Shown here piece by piece: positions 53,542-63,820 of a stretch of DNA of 64,000 nt (positions within the stretch are counted from its first letter, which is position 1; every line of letters starts with the position of its first letter). The stretch is from Hyphomonadaceae bacterium (GTDB lineage: Bacteria > Pseudomonadota > Alphaproteobacteria > Caulobacterales > Aquidulcibacteraceae): positions 124,001 to 188,000 of the forward strand of contig JAHBYF010000002.1 in NCBI GenBank assembly GCA_019636095.1, in the 5' to 3' direction. Below the pieces are notes generated by a model that saw only the letters and a program-made list of their open reading frames with translations, was not told where the DNA came from and did no database searches. The translations under genes were made by a program, and so were the position numbers.

Positions 53542-55002
53542 ATGAGCTTCTGGGACTCAGTTTTCCGCGCCATTTTCGGCACCCGCGGCAGCACCCGTCC
53601 AACATCGCCACCACCTCCGCCGCCGCCTCGACCGCCTTCACCGCCGCCGGCGACACCGCCGGCGCCCCCTCCAGCGACGCCACCTGCGCCACCGCCGGCG
53701 ACGCCGCCTGCGCCACCGCCGGCAACGCCGCCCGCGCCGCCGCCTGCGTCGCCACCTCTGCCGCCGCCGGAACCGCCGGCGCCGTCAGGTCCGCCAGCAG
53801 GGTTTTCGCTCGATACGTTGCGCGCGACAGACGCGGCGCGCGTGGCAGATTCCGAGATTGCTGCCCTTGCGCAGCGCTTCGGCGCCGATGCAAACGTCAT
53901 CAAGGCCATTCTACGCGTTGAGAGCGCGGGGCCTGGATTTTCGGCTGGCAAAATTCTGATTTCGTTCGAGCCGTTCTATTTCAGCGAACTCACTGGCCAT
54001 CGCTTCGATGCATCGCATCCGGCGATTTCGAGCAGCACGAACCGTGCGCCGCTCGCTGGTAATCAGGCAACGCGTTGGACGAAGCTGGCTGAAGCCTATG
54101 CGCTCGATCCTGCTGCAGCGCTCGGCGCAACCAGCTGGGGCGTGTTCCAGCTTCCTGGCCGCTATTTCGCGACGGCTGGCTACGCCAGTGTGTTTGCGTT
54201 CGTTGACGACATGGCGAAGTCAGAGATGCGCCAGCTGGCGGCGTTTGAAGCCTATGTCAGCCGCGCGGGCCTTGCGGACGAACTGCAACGCCGCGATTGG
54301 GCGACGTTTGCGGGCGAGTATGAGGGTGGTCCGAACGCAGCGTCCTACGCCGCCGCACTCGCGTCGGCTTACGCGGCGCTGCCGCCGACCAGCGACGACG
54401 GCTATTTGGACTCGCTGAAAACGGCGAACTCAGTGGCGCTGACTCGCGCCGACTATGAGGCGGCCGCGGCGACACTCGGCTGCGAAGTTGAGGCTGTGCA
54501 GGCGGTGGTCGAAGTCGAAAGCGGTCGCGCCGGGGCGTTTGCTGTAGACGGACGTCCGATCATTCTGTTCGAGCCGCACATCTTCTCGCGGCGGACCAAT
54601 CACATGTACGACGCGAGCCACCCGACGATCTCCTATCCGACCTGGGATGCGTCGAAGTATCCGCGGTCGCAAGACGACCGCTGGAACCAGCTCAAGGCGG
54701 CCTATGCGCTCGATCCGCAAAATGCGGTGGCGTCGGCGAGCTATGGTCTCTTCCAGATCATGGGCTTCAACCACGCGGCTTGCGGTTTCCCGGATCCGAA
54801 GTCGTTCGTCTCGGACATGGCGAAGACCCAGGCGCAGCAATTGAAGGCGTTCACCGCGTTCGTGCGCGCCAACAATTTGGCGGATGAATTGGTGCGCAAG
54901 GATTGGGAAGGGTTTGCGCGCGGCTATAACGGTTCGGGTCAGGTGGAGCGCTATGGCGGCATGATGCGCGATGCGTACAACCGCCTGAAGGCGACCTCGT
55001 AA
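53542..55002 (+). CDS. Double N-acetylmuramidase (DUF3380-type) with proline-rich linker
   Basis: A 486-residue protein: a short N-terminal part (MSFWDSVFRAIFG), a proline-rich linker at residues 20-80 with five copies of the unit PPPATPPA, and two similar muramidase domains (about 88-285 and 290-486). Domain 2 keeps the canonical pattern EVESGRAGAF, ILFEPHIFSRRTN and SYGLFQIMGFNHAACGF. Domain 1 has RVESAGPGF, FEPFYFSEL and SWGVFQLPGRYFATAGY, which diverges at the usual substrate-contact loop. It would cut peptidoglycan sugars. No holin or phage genes are nearby. Confidence 0.87.
   Translation: MSFWDSVFRAIFGTRGSTRPTSPPPPPPPRPPSPPPATPPAPPPATPPAPPPATPPAPPPATPPAPPPASPPLPPPEPPAPSGPPAGFSLDTLRATDAARVADSEIAALAQRFGADANVIKAILRVESAGPGFSAGKILISFEPFYFSELTGHRFDASHPAISSSTNRAPLAGNQATRWTKLAEAYALDPAAALGATSWGVFQLPGRYFATAGYASVFAFVDDMAKSEMRQLAAFEAYVSRAGLADELQRRDWATFAGEYEGGPNAASYAAALASAYAALPPTSDDGYLDSLKTANSVALTRADYEAAAATLGCEVEAVQAVVEVESGRAGAFAVDGRPIILFEPHIFSRRTNHMYDASHPTISYPTWDASKYPRSQDDRWNQLKAAYALDPQNAVASASYGLFQIMGFNHAACGFPDPKSFVSDMAKTQAQQLKAFTAFVRANNLADELVRKDWEGFARGYNGSGQVERYGGMMRDAYNRLKATS
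53641..53760 (+). repeat. Five 24-bp tandem repeats encoding PPPATPPA
   Basis: Five in-frame units of 24 bp encode PPPATPPA four times and PPPASPPL once. Codons differ between copies, so the repeat is kept by protein selection or is old. Its opposite strand shows a long Gly-rich open frame that is a by-product. Confidence 0.8.
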
Positions 55003-55048
55003 GCCGCTCCTTGCTGGCGACCAGGAAGAGCCTTAGGTAGCGGGCGCT

Positions 55049-56761
55049 ATGGCCCGCTACCTCATCACGTCCGCGCTTCCTTACATCAACGGCATCAAGC
55101 ACCTTGGCAATCTTGCTGGCTCGATGTTGCCGGCGGACATTCACGCGCGGTTTCGGCGTCTGCAGGGTCACGAAGTTCTGTTCATCTGTGCGACGGACGA
55201 ACATGGCACGCCCGCTGAGCTCGCGGCCGCCGAGGCGAGCCAGGACGTGGCGAGCTATTGCGCCGAGCAATACAAGATTCAGAAGGACGCGTGCGTTGGC
55301 TTCAAGCTGTCGTTTGACCATTTCGGCCGCTCCTCCAATCCGCCGAACCACAAGCTCACACAACATTTCTGCGAGGTGTTGGAGAAAAACGGGCTGATCG
55401 AAGAACGTGTCTCGAAGCAGATTTATTCGATCGACGACCGGCGTTTCCTGCCAGACCGCTACGTTGAAGGCACGTGCCCGAATTGTGGATTCGAGCGCGC
55501 TCGCGGCGATCAATGCGACAATTGCGGAACGCTGCTTGACCCGATTGAACTGAAGAATCCGCGGTCGAAGATTTCCGGCTCGACCAATGTCGAGCCACGC
55601 GACACGGCGCATCTCTTCCTTAAACAGCCGAAGATGCAGGACGCGATCCGCGCCTGGGTCGACAAATCCACCGAATGGCCGCCGCTGGCGCGTTCGATCG
55701 CGTACAAATGGTTGGATGAAGGCCTGATCGATCGCTCAATCACACGTGACCTCTCGTGGGGCATCAAGGTCACGCAGAATGGCCAGGTCCGGCCGGGCTT
55801 CGAGAACAAGGTGTTCTACGTCTGGTTCGACGCGCCAATTGAGTACATCGGCTCGACTGTTGAGTGGGCCGAAGCAACCGGCGGCGATTGGGAACGCTGG
55901 TGGCGCACCGACAAGGGCGCAGACGACGTCACCTACATCCAGGTGATGGGGAAGGATAATGTCGCCTTCCACACGGTGAGCTTTCCCGTGACGATCATGG
56001 GCAGCCAAGAGCCGTGGAAGCTGGTTGATCGTTTGAAGGCGTTCAACTGGGTCACTTGGTACGGTGGCAAATTCTCGACCAGCGAGAAGCGCGGCATCTT
56101 CATGGATCAAGCGCTTGAACTGCTGCCGAGCGATTATTGGCGCTGGTACCTGATGGCGAACGCGCCGGAGAGTTCCGACGCGGCGTTCACGCTTGAGCAG
56201 TTTCAACAGACCATCAATGCCGATCTCGCTAACGTGTTCGGCAATTTCATCAACCGCATCACGCGGTTTGCGGCGTCGAAGTTTGATAGCGCCGTTCCCG
56301 ATGGCGGCTCGCCCGGCGCGCATGAGGAAAAGCTCTTCGCCGAGGTCGCGGAGCGCATCACAGCGCTCACCCAATTCCACGAACAGATGGAATATCGTAA
56401 AGCCGCGGCGGAGCTGCGGGCGATCTGGGTCGCCGGCAACGAGTATTTGCAGGCTTCCGCGCCCTGGACGGCGTTGAAGAATGATCGCGATGCCGCCGCA
56501 ACCAGCGTGCGCACAGGACTGAATGCGTGTGTCCTGTTCGCCATTCTCGCGCAGCCGTTTATCCCCGACGCCGCCGCCGCAGTGCTCGATGCGCTTGGCG
56601 TGCCTGATGATAAGCGTGGTTGGCCGAAGGCGGATGACCGCGGCGTATGGGATGCGCTTGCGCGCGGTCATGCGTTCACGCCGCCAGATGTGCTGTTCAA
56701 AAAGATCGAAGATGAGCAGGTCGCTGATCTCGCGGCGCGCTTTGGCGGCGGCGGCGCGTGA
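55049..56761 (+). CDS. metG: Methionyl-tRNA synthetase
   Basis: A 570-residue class I synthetase of the MetG type with a zinc knot. The N-terminal [20 protein letters not shown] holds the HIGH-like motif; CPNC near residue 148 and CDNC near 160 bind zinc; and KFSTSEKRG is the KMSKS-type loop near residue 345. The anticodon-binding helices follow. The C-terminal dimer domain of E. coli MetG is absent. Its stop overlaps the GNAT gene start by GTGA. Confidence 0.96.
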   Translation: MARYLITSALPYINGIKHLGNLAGSMLPADIHARFRRLQGHEVLFICATDEHGTPAELAAAEASQDVASYCAEQYKIQKDACVGFKLSFDHFGRSSNPPNHKLTQHFCEVLEKNGLIEERVSKQIYSIDDRRFLPDRYVEGTCPNCGFERARGDQCDNCGTLLDPIELKNPRSKISGSTNVEPRDTAHLFLKQPKMQDAIRAWVDKSTEWPPLARSIAYKWLDEGLIDRSITRDLSWGIKVTQNGQVRPGFENKVFYVWFDAPIEYIGSTVEWAEATGGDWERWWRTDKGADDVTYIQVMGKDNVAFHTVSFPVTIMGSQEPWKLVDRLKAFNWVTWYGGKFSTSEKRGIFMDQALELLPSDYWRWYLMANAPESSDAAFTLEQFQQTINADLANVFGNFINRITRFAASKFDSAVPDGGSPGAHEEKLFAEVAERITALTQFHEQMEYRKAAAELRAIWVAGNEYLQASAPWTALKNDRDAAATSVRTGLNACVLFAILAQPFIPDAAAAVLDALGVPDDKRGWPKADDRGVWDALARGHAFTPPDVLFKKIEDEQVADLAARFGGGGA

Positions 56762-57249
56762 ACATACGCAGGCTCACGGCAGCGGATATCGCGGCGTATC
56801 GCGCGCTGCATCGGTTTGGCATTGCGGAGTCGCCGGACGGATTTGTTGATGTTGTCGAGACCGATGCGGCGCGCTCCGACGAGGCTGTGGAAGCGATGCT
56901 GGCCCGAGGCGAGGGTTGGGGCGCATTCGACGGCGAGCGTCTGATCGGCAAGTGCACGATCGACGCGCTACCCTATCCCTCGCTCGCACATACGTTCTGG
57001 ATCCACGGCGTCTACGTGCACCCAGATGGCCGCGGCGCCGGCGCGAGCACCGAGCTTCTGCGAGCCGCGATCGCGGACGCAAAGGAGAAGGGCGGATCGC
57101 GGATTGCGCTTTGGGTCAACGGCGCGAACCGACATGCGCGCAGCCTCTATGAGCGCCTCGGTTTTCAGCAAACAGGCCGCATCCCTGGCGGTATCAAGGT
57201 AGCTGGGGCGTTGGTGGATGACGTTCTGATGACCTTGGAACTGACCTAA
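56758..57249 (+). CDS. GNAT-family N-acetyltransferase
   Basis: A 163-residue enzyme with the GNAT fold. The acetyl-CoA binding motif A is [22 protein letters not shown] and the B motif is [18 protein letters not shown]. It starts with GTG within the metG stop (GTGA). The acceptor amine is unknown. Confidence 0.87.
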   Translation: MNIRRLTAADIAAYRALHRFGIAESPDGFVDVVETDAARSDEAVEAMLARGEGWGAFDGERLIGKCTIDALPYPSLAHTFWIHGVYVHPDGRGAGASTELLRAAIADAKEKGGSRIALWVNGANRHARSLYERLGFQQTGRIPGGIKVAGALVDDVLMTLELT

Positions 57250-57329
57250 GGCCGCTGGACGGAACCTCGACTGGCGCCTAACAATTGACCGGTGACCCTG
57301 GGGAGGGTCGGGACAACGCGGAGGGGCGT

Positions 57330-57668
57330 ATGGAATTCGTCGATCAGGCAATTGCCTATATGCGCGATGGCTTCGGCATCGTGAACGGTGATTGGCGCAA
57401 TCTCGTCATCGCGCTCATAGCGGCGATCTTTATGAGTAGTTGGAAGCAGTGGGTGCCGTTCGCGATTTTGGCGGTCGTGGCGCACATCGCCATCGAGAAG
57501 CTCGCGCCGGTTCTGGCCGGCAGCGGCGAGGCCTTCAGCTTGCCGCCGATCATGGAACAGGATTTCTGGATCAGAGCTGGCGTCTTGGCTCTGGGCTACA
57601 TGATCACGATTGGGGTCTTCTTTTTAATCAAGAGCGTGATTTTCCGAAGATCAGCTGCCGCGCACTAG
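57330..57668 (+). CDS. Small membrane protein
   Basis: A 112-residue protein with about three hydrophobic segments (residues 27-42, 43-60 and 85-105), starting MEFVDQAIAYMRDG. GGAGGGG lies just before the ATG, so it is very likely expressed. No family is recognised. It ends on CTAG shared with the convergent methyltransferase gene. Confidence 0.68.
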   Translation: MEFVDQAIAYMRDGFGIVNGDWRNLVIALIAAIFMSSWKQWVPFAILAVVAHIAIEKLAPVLAGSGEAFSLPPIMEQDFWIRAGVLALGYMITIGVFFLIKSVIFRRSAAAH

Positions 57669-58342
57669 CGCGAACGTTTCGCCTCATAGAGCGCAATCGC
57701 TGCCGCCACGGAGACGTTCAAGCTCTCGAGTTGCGGCGCGATTGGGATACGGGCGCGTTTCTCGCATGCTTCCGCCACGCCGGGCCGCAAGCCTTTGCCT
57801 TCAGCGCCGACAACGATTGCCGCGGAGCGCTTGTCATCAAGAGCTTCAGCGAGGCCCAGCTCTGCCTCGCCTTCCAGCGCCACCGTGAGGTAGCCAAGCG
57901 AACGCAGTGTTTCGACCGCGCGTCCGAGATTCGTTACGCGCGCATGCGGTACGAGTTCGATGGCGCCCGCCGCTGCTTTCGCGAGCACGCCCGTCAACGG
58001 CGGCGATTTTCTGTCTTGTAAGATCACCGCGCGCGCGCCGAAGGCGACGGCCGATCGAAACGCCGCGCCGACGTTCTGCGGATCAGTGACGCCATCAAGC
58101 ACCAAGACGCTGCGCCCGTCGGGCGCCGCGCAGATGCTCTCAAGGCCGGCGGGCTCAAGCGGGGAGGCGCGAACCGCCAAACCTTGGTGGACAGCGCCCG
58201 GCGGCAACATCCCGTCGATTGCGTCGGGTTCGAGGATATGCGGCTGAACTCCCGCGGGCAGGCGTGAGGCGGCGTTGCGTGTGGCGACGACACGTTCAAT
58301 GCGCCGGGCGGGATTGCTCAAGGCCGCAAGGCAGGCGTGCAC
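57665..58342 (-). CDS. rlmB: SpoU/TrmH-family rRNA/tRNA 2'-O-methyltransferase (RlmB type)
   Basis: At least 225 residues. The SpoU motifs are visible: LVLDGVTDPQNVGAAFRSAVAFGA (motif 1), AIVVGAEGKGLRP (motif 2) and IPIAPQLESLNVSVAAAIALYE (motif 3) with the trefoil-knot SAM site. The N-terminal substrate-binding domain starts HACLAALSNPARRIERV. The first canonical start, GTG at 58342, cuts into the conserved opening WIWGVHA. The same frame is open upstream to 58468 and lacks ATG, GTG or TTG. An ATA at 58450 has GGAG eight bases before it and would give a family-like N-terminus starting MPKPPPPLNP. The true start is therefore unclear. Confidence 0.85.
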   Translation of the reverse strand: MHACLAALSNPARRIERVVATRNAASRLPAGVQPHILEPDAIDGMLPPGAVHQGLAVRASPLEPAGLESICAAPDGRSVLVLDGVTDPQNVGAAFRSAVAFGARAVILQDRKSPPLTGVLAKAAAGAIELVPHARVTNLGRAVETLRSLGYLTVALEGEAELGLAEALDDKRSAAIVVGAEGKGLRPGVAEACEKRARIPIAPQLESLNVSVAAAIALYEAKRSR

Positions 58343-58515
58343 GCCCCAAATCCAGGAGGGTCCGCCGCCTTCGGCTTCAAACTCCCGGCGTGGCAGCGGG
58401 TTCAGCGGACGCGCACGATCCGGGTTGAGCGGGGGAGGGGGCTTAGGTATAGGACGCGCTCCGCGAAATCAGGGCCCTGCCTTACAGGCGCTTTGGCCTT
58501 CGCGGAAGCATGGCC

Positions 58516-58601
58516 GGAAGGGTGGCCGAGTGGTTAATGGCAGCAGACTGTAAATCTGCCCGCGCGAGCGTACGCTGGTTCGAATCCAGCCCCTTCCACC
58601 A
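58516..58601 (+). tRNA. tRNA-Tyr (GUA)
   Basis: Cloverleaf with acceptor GGAAGGG/CCCTTCC, anticodon stem GCAGA with loop CTGTAAA (anticodon GTA), the long variable arm of class II tRNAs, T-arm GCTGGTTCGAATCCAGC, discriminator A and encoded CCA. Length 86. Confidence 0.97.
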
Positions 58602-58674
58602 GCCTTCGCTCGTGTGAGCGAGGGGTGTATGCCGCTACCAAGCTTTGGACGGCTTACGAGAGAACAAATCAGCG

Positions 58675-58748
58675 GCGGGTATAGCTCAATGGTAGAGCCG
58701 TAGCCTTCCAAGCTAAAGACGAGGGTTCGATTCCCTCTACCCGCTCCA
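58675..58748 (+). tRNA. tRNA-Gly (UCC)
   Basis: Cloverleaf with acceptor GCGGGTA/TACCCGC, D-arm TAGCTCAATGGTAGAGC, anticodon loop CTTCCAA (anticodon TCC), T-arm GAGGGTTCGATTCCCTC, discriminator T and encoded CCA. It lies 73 bases after tRNA-Tyr and probably shares its transcript. Confidence 0.97.
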
Positions 58749-58970
58749 TTCGTTCATCTTGTACAACATGACCGCGCTCGGTTATGTGAACCGCAACTGC
58801 CTTAACTCATGGCAATGTGCGAGAAGGGCGCCGCCGCGCTACTCACTTGCCGCCATTCCTTCGGTCAAAAGGTCATTTTCCCCGTGAAAGCGAACCCTTC
58901 AGACGTGAGCAGGTTTGCTGCGGCGCAATAGCAGATCATAGTGTGATCATTGTGCCTGACGGAGGCGGCA

Positions 58971-59774
58971 ATGGTCTTGGCAACAGCGATGCGCTGGATC
59001 GGATTGGGATTCCTGGCTTTCACGCTATGCGCGTGTGAAGGGCTGGGGAGCGTTCCGTCGCGGGAGGAATTCTTGCGGGTCCCGCGCGAGATTCGCACTG
59101 GAGCTGCTGAGAGCGTCATCGAGCGTGTCGAGAGTACGGTTGATCGCGCCGAGGTTCTCTCCGCGGTGCAGACGCTCGTCACCGCGGCGCCGCTTTGCTA
59201 CCCCTGGCCGGGGCTTTGGTTGGCGGCGAGCGAACGTCGCAACGTCTATTACGCGCGATACGATCTCATGCGGCGTGACTGGGGCGAGGAGGTGTCATCC
59301 GCGAGCCAGCAACGCATGCATGAATTCGTGGAGCTGGGATTCTTGACCGAACGCGAGCGGCCAGACATCGGCCCCGGCGTCATTGAATACAATCCGACGC
59401 CAGAGGGCGCTGCGTTTCTACAGGGATCGCCCTATGGAGGGGCGCGTCCGCAGTTTTGCCCGAACTCGCAACGTCGTGTCGTCGAGATCACGAGTATGGA
59501 GTTCGGCCAATTCGACTGCGGTAGTCTGCGCGTGCGGTTTACGCATATCGCCGACGCGTGGCCCACTTGGGCGCTCACCGAAGACGCGCGCGAACGCATC
59601 GACGCGACATGGGCGCCCATCGGTGTGCCTTTGTCCGGCGAAGTTACGCTCGGACGTCAATGGTTTCGGCGCGGCGCCGTGCCGCCCGGCGTCGAGAACG
59701 GCGCGCTTCGATCGCTCTGCTTAGACGGCGCGCACAATGTCGTCGGCGACGATCTGAACCTTAACGCTCAATGA
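58971..59774 (+). CDS. Lipoprotein of unknown function
   Basis: A 267-residue protein with a lipoprotein signal ending LCAC after RWIGLGFLAFT. The mature part has LVTAAPLCYPWPGLWL and LGFLTERERPDIGPG, a small winged-helix-like stretch, and cysteines in PQFCPN and QFDCGSL. I do not recognise a family. ACGGAGG is just before the ATG at 58971. Confidence 0.65.
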   Translation: MVLATAMRWIGLGFLAFTLCACEGLGSVPSREEFLRVPREIRTGAAESVIERVESTVDRAEVLSAVQTLVTAAPLCYPWPGLWLAASERRNVYYARYDLMRRDWGEEVSSASQQRMHEFVELGFLTERERPDIGPGVIEYNPTPEGAAFLQGSPYGGARPQFCPNSQRRVVEITSMEFGQFDCGSLRVRFTHIADAWPTWALTEDARERIDATWAPIGVPLSGEVTLGRQWFRRGAVPPGVENGALRSLCLDGAHNVVGDDLNLNAQ

Positions 59775-59975
59775 TCAGGTCAAGACGAACGTCACCTTCA
59801 TGTTGACGCGCCACTCGCTGATCTTGCCGTTCTTTGCCGTGACCTTAATGTCTTGAATCCAGGCGCCCTCGATGTTTTCGAGCGAGTCCGAGGCCTTCGC
59901 CATGCCGGCTTCAATAGCATCCTCAAGACCCTTCTTGGATCCTGCGGTGACTTCGATCACTTTCGCGACTGCCAT
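59775..59975 (-). CDS. Dodecin
   Basis: A 66-residue protein matching the dodecin family: AVAKVIEVTAGSKKGLEDAI, then WIQDIKVTAKNGKISEWRVNMKVTFVL. The conserved tryptophan in AWIQD stacks on the flavin in known structures. It forms a hollow 12-mer that stores or buffers flavins. Its stop directly abuts the lipoprotein gene stop (TGATCA). Confidence 0.95.
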   Translation of the reverse strand: MAVAKVIEVTAGSKKGLEDAIEAGMAKASDSLENIEGAWIQDIKVTAKNGKISEWRVNMKVTFVLT

Positions 59976-60028
59976 GACGTCCTCCTGCTTTTCGACAGGA
60001 GGACGCTAGGCCACGTTTGGCGGCGCGC

Positions 60029-61972
60029 CTAGTTGGAACCGGCGCGCAAACGCAAACCGACAGTGATGGTGCGGGGCGCGCTGGCGACGCCGTTGGCGGC
60101 TTCGTAGGTCTCATCAAGCGCATTGTCTGCGGCGACGTAGGCCATGACGTTCGGCGAGAAATCAAAGCTAAGCGATGCGCGCACCACATCGTATTGAGCG
60201 ACCTCGCCGGTGTAGGGCGGCGCGGCGGCGCCAAAACTGTCATCGCCGTATATGAAATCCTGTCGTCCGCCGATGCTGCGCCAGGAAATCCGGCCGATGA
60301 AGTTTCCTTGCGTGATATCGGCCGAGACAAGCCACACGTCTTGAGGCCGGCGAAGCAATTCGGTGTTCGCCATCGTGTCTTGCGCGTCGGTGTAGATGTA
60401 GGCGCCGCGCAGCGTGAGCCACGAGGCCGGGCGGATCGCTGCGCGCAGCTCGGCGGTGTTGATCTCCGCTTCGTCGATATTGGCGTAGGTGAAGCCGAAG
60501 AAGTCGATCATGTCTTCCAACTCGGTGTGCCGATTGAGGACGGAAATCTCAAATCCATGATCTTGGCCGAAGGCGGCAAGGCTTGTGTCCGCACCGATTT
60601 CCCAGGTCTTGCCGCGCTCGGGATCGAGGTCAGGTGCGCCCGCGGAGGAAAAACGTTCGTACAGGGCGGGCGCGCGGAAGGATGTGCCATAGGACCCGTA
60701 CACGCGTGTGCGATCGTTGAGATCGAAAGATGCGCCGAGGCGCCACGTTGTTTGCGCGCCGAAGCCTTCAAAATCATCGACACGCAGCGCACTGGTGACG
60801 CTGAGCGCGGCAGTGCGCCCCTGCGCGGTGAGGAAGGCGCCGGTTTGAGCTTGGTCGGCGCGGGTGAACGAGAATGGCGGCGGATAACCGAAGCCCTGGG
60901 CGATGTCGGCCTTTTCGCGTTCCACCGCGACTCCAGTGACTACGGCGACATCACTGAAGCCGGCGACGTCTCCAGCGCTCCAGTTCAGGGTCAAGTCTGC
61001 GAAGCGTCGCTCACCGTCGAAGCTGTCGGTTAGCGCGCCGAAGCGGTCTAGGACCCGATTCTGATCGATGCCGCCGACGCTGGCGCGCGCAGAAAGCGTG
61101 TTGGTTAGCGCCCACGTCGCGCCAAGGCGCGCTAGCGTGACATCGTTTTGGCGTACTTCCGCGTCCGGGGAGTCGACGCGCGTCTCACGATAAGGAGGCG
61201 CGAACTCGTAGTCGAACACGTCGATGTCGGCGCTCGATTGGCGGCGGCGCGCCAGAAGATCGAGCGAGAAGGCCGGGGTAAGTTGCAGGTCGAAAACGCC
61301 CGTGATGGCGGAGGATTCTGCGCCGTCCTTGTCGCCGGTATGTGTCACCATTCGCGCCGGCACGAGATCAAAGCCATCGGTGGTGAAGGCTTCGCCTGTG
61401 ATCGCATAGCGGAAGGCGCCAACTGTGCCGTCGATGCCGGCCGCTGCATTCAGCGTTTCGAATGAACCTGCCGCGAAATCCAAGCGCGCGTTGAGCGCGC
61501 CGTCGCCGCCATGGCGCGGGATCATGTTGACAACACCGCCAATGGCGTAGGAGCCGAAAACGGCACTCATTGGCCCTCCGACAACTTCAAGGCGTGTAAG
61601 GCCGTTGATTTGATCTTGCCCAGCATCGAACGAAGAGTTCGGTGTCGATGGGTCATTGAGGCGTAGTCCGTCGAACAGAACCAGGGTGTGATAGGAATTG
61701 GCGCCGCCGGCGAAGAGGCTGGTCTGCTGGCCTAACCCGCCGCCTTGGATGACGCCGAGGCCGGGGGCGTCTTCAAGTGCCTGAGCGACAGTCGTTTGCC
61801 CGCGCGAGAGCGCCACATCGGCATCGATCACGGTCACGTCCGCCGGGAGATCGCGGATCGGCGTTTCGACGCGTGTCGCCGTGACGACGATGTCGTCGTG
61901 CTGATCTTGAGCATAGGCAGGCGCGGCCAGCGCGCTCGCCGCGAGCAGTGCAGTCAGAAATTTACTTTGCAT
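60029..61972 (-). CDS. btuB: TonB-dependent cobalamin receptor (BtuB type)
   Basis: A 647-residue outer-membrane receptor with signal peptide (residues 1-21), TonB box DIVVTATRVETP, plug domain (about 35-150, with TSLFAGGANSYHTLVLFDGLRLND and VVGGPMSAVFGSYAIGGVVNMIP), then a 22-strand barrel ending in a final strand TITVGLRLRAGSN. A cobalamin riboswitch lies upstream on the same strand, which makes B12 or a related corrinoid the likely ligand. GGGGA precedes the ATG at 61972. Confidence 0.92.
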   Translation of the reverse strand: MQSKFLTALLAASALAAPAYAQDQHDDIVVTATRVETPIRDLPADVTVIDADVALSRGQTTVAQALEDAPGLGVIQGGGLGQQTSLFAGGANSYHTLVLFDGLRLNDPSTPNSSFDAGQDQINGLTRLEVVGGPMSAVFGSYAIGGVVNMIPRHGGDGALNARLDFAAGSFETLNAAAGIDGTVGAFRYAITGEAFTTDGFDLVPARMVTHTGDKDGAESSAITGVFDLQLTPAFSLDLLARRRQSSADIDVFDYEFAPPYRETRVDSPDAEVRQNDVTLARLGATWALTNTLSARASVGGIDQNRVLDRFGALTDSFDGERRFADLTLNWSAGDVAGFSDVAVVTGVAVEREKADIAQGFGYPPPFSFTRADQAQTGAFLTAQGRTAALSVTSALRVDDFEGFGAQTTWRLGASFDLNDRTRVYGSYGTSFRAPALYERFSSAGAPDLDPERGKTWEIGADTSLAAFGQDHGFEISVLNRHTELEDMIDFFGFTYANIDEAEINTAELRAAIRPASWLTLRGAYIYTDAQDTMANTELLRRPQDVWLVSADITQGNFIGRISWRSIGGRQDFIYGDDSFGAAAPPYTGEVAQYDVVRASLSFDFSPNVMAYVAADNALDETYEAANGVASAPRTITVGLRLRAGSN

Positions 61973-62125
61973 GGGTGGTCCCCGCTTTTGCGCGCGCCCC
62001 GTCCCCAAAGGCGCACGTTTCACAGCGACAAGCGGGGCGTGACGTCACGCGGGGCCGCCCGCGTCGCTGCAGCGGAGAGTTCCGGTTCGACGGCTGGACC
62101 CGGCCAGGCGAACGAGCGACGTGCG

Positions 62126-62285
62126 GCGGCAGGTCTCCTGACTTGCGGCTCAAGCGCGTTTCCGCCGCCTTCCCAGGGCCGTTTCGGTCCCAGTGGCATG
62201 TTGGCGGGAACGCTCGCCGCTTACAGTTGCGGGCACAGCTGCGGACTGAAGGTTGGAAACCTCGCACCGCATTCCCATTTCGCGT
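62126..62285 (-). promoter_or_regulatory. Cobalamin (B12) riboswitch upstream of btuB
   Basis: On the minus strand the B12 box CCCGCAACTGTAAGCG (revcomp of 62216-62231) and the closing element AGTCAGGAGACCTGCC (revcomp of 62128-62143) are both present, with GGGAATGCGGTGCGAGG at the 5' end. These are the hallmark parts of the AdoCbl riboswitch. It lies about 150 bases before the receptor ATG and should repress it when B12 is plentiful. Confidence 0.93.
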
Positions 62286-62353
62286 CCTCGTCGGACGACC
62301 GTCGCGGAATGACCATTAGCCGCGTCAGATCGGCTTTCCAAGGCTTTGCGGGC

Positions 62354-62380
62354 TTGACGTTCGCGCAAGTGCGGCTAAAG
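62354..62380 (+). promoter_or_regulatory. Possible tuf promoter
   Basis: TTGACG at 62354-62359 is a good -35 box, about 100 bases before the tuf ATG. A GCTAAA-like -10 follows at 15-16 bases, which is a weak match. The region between the riboswitch and tuf is otherwise without genes, so a promoter must be here, but the exact site is not sure. Confidence 0.35.
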
Positions 62381-62459
62381 ACCCGCACCTTACGCGCGCT
62401 TCGGCTTGGCCTCGGCGCCGACGATCTATTTTAGACGCCCGGAGAGACAGGACCTCAAG

Positions 62460-63650
<1,191 letters not shown>

Positions 63651-63676
63651 CCTTCGTTTCGAACGAAAGAAACGGG

Positions 63677-63708
63677 CCCCGGAGAGCAATCTCCGGGGTT
63701 TTTCTTTT
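63677..63708 (+). terminator. Intrinsic terminator after tuf
   Basis: CCCCGGAG (63677-63684) and CTCCGGGG (63691-63698) form an 8-bp stem with loop AGCAAT, followed by TTTTTCTTTT. It is a textbook terminator 26 bases after the tuf stop. Confidence 0.93.
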
Positions 63709-63820
63709 GTGTTTTTGACGAGCGAATTGAGTGGGTTAACCTAGCGGCGCATCCAAAGGGACCAGGGCGCGCATCTTTACGAGCGAGTAGACGCCCTGAT
63801 CCGGCGCGAGGGAGACGTGG

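Noticed and set aside
53641..53760. CRISPR-like or minisatellite repeat
   Set aside because: The units are contiguous, 24 bp, in frame and codon-varied; there are no spacers.
53484..53951. Minus-strand open frame coding a Gly/Ala-rich protein
   Set aside because: It is the complement of the proline-rich repeat in the muramidase gene; GGN repeats arise from CCN codons.
55736..56671. 311-codon minus-strand frame
   Set aside because: Antisense to metG; no family pattern.
58621..58674. Extra tRNA between tRNA-Tyr and tRNA-Gly
   Set aside because: The spacer is only about 70 bases and has no cloverleaf or T-arm sequence.
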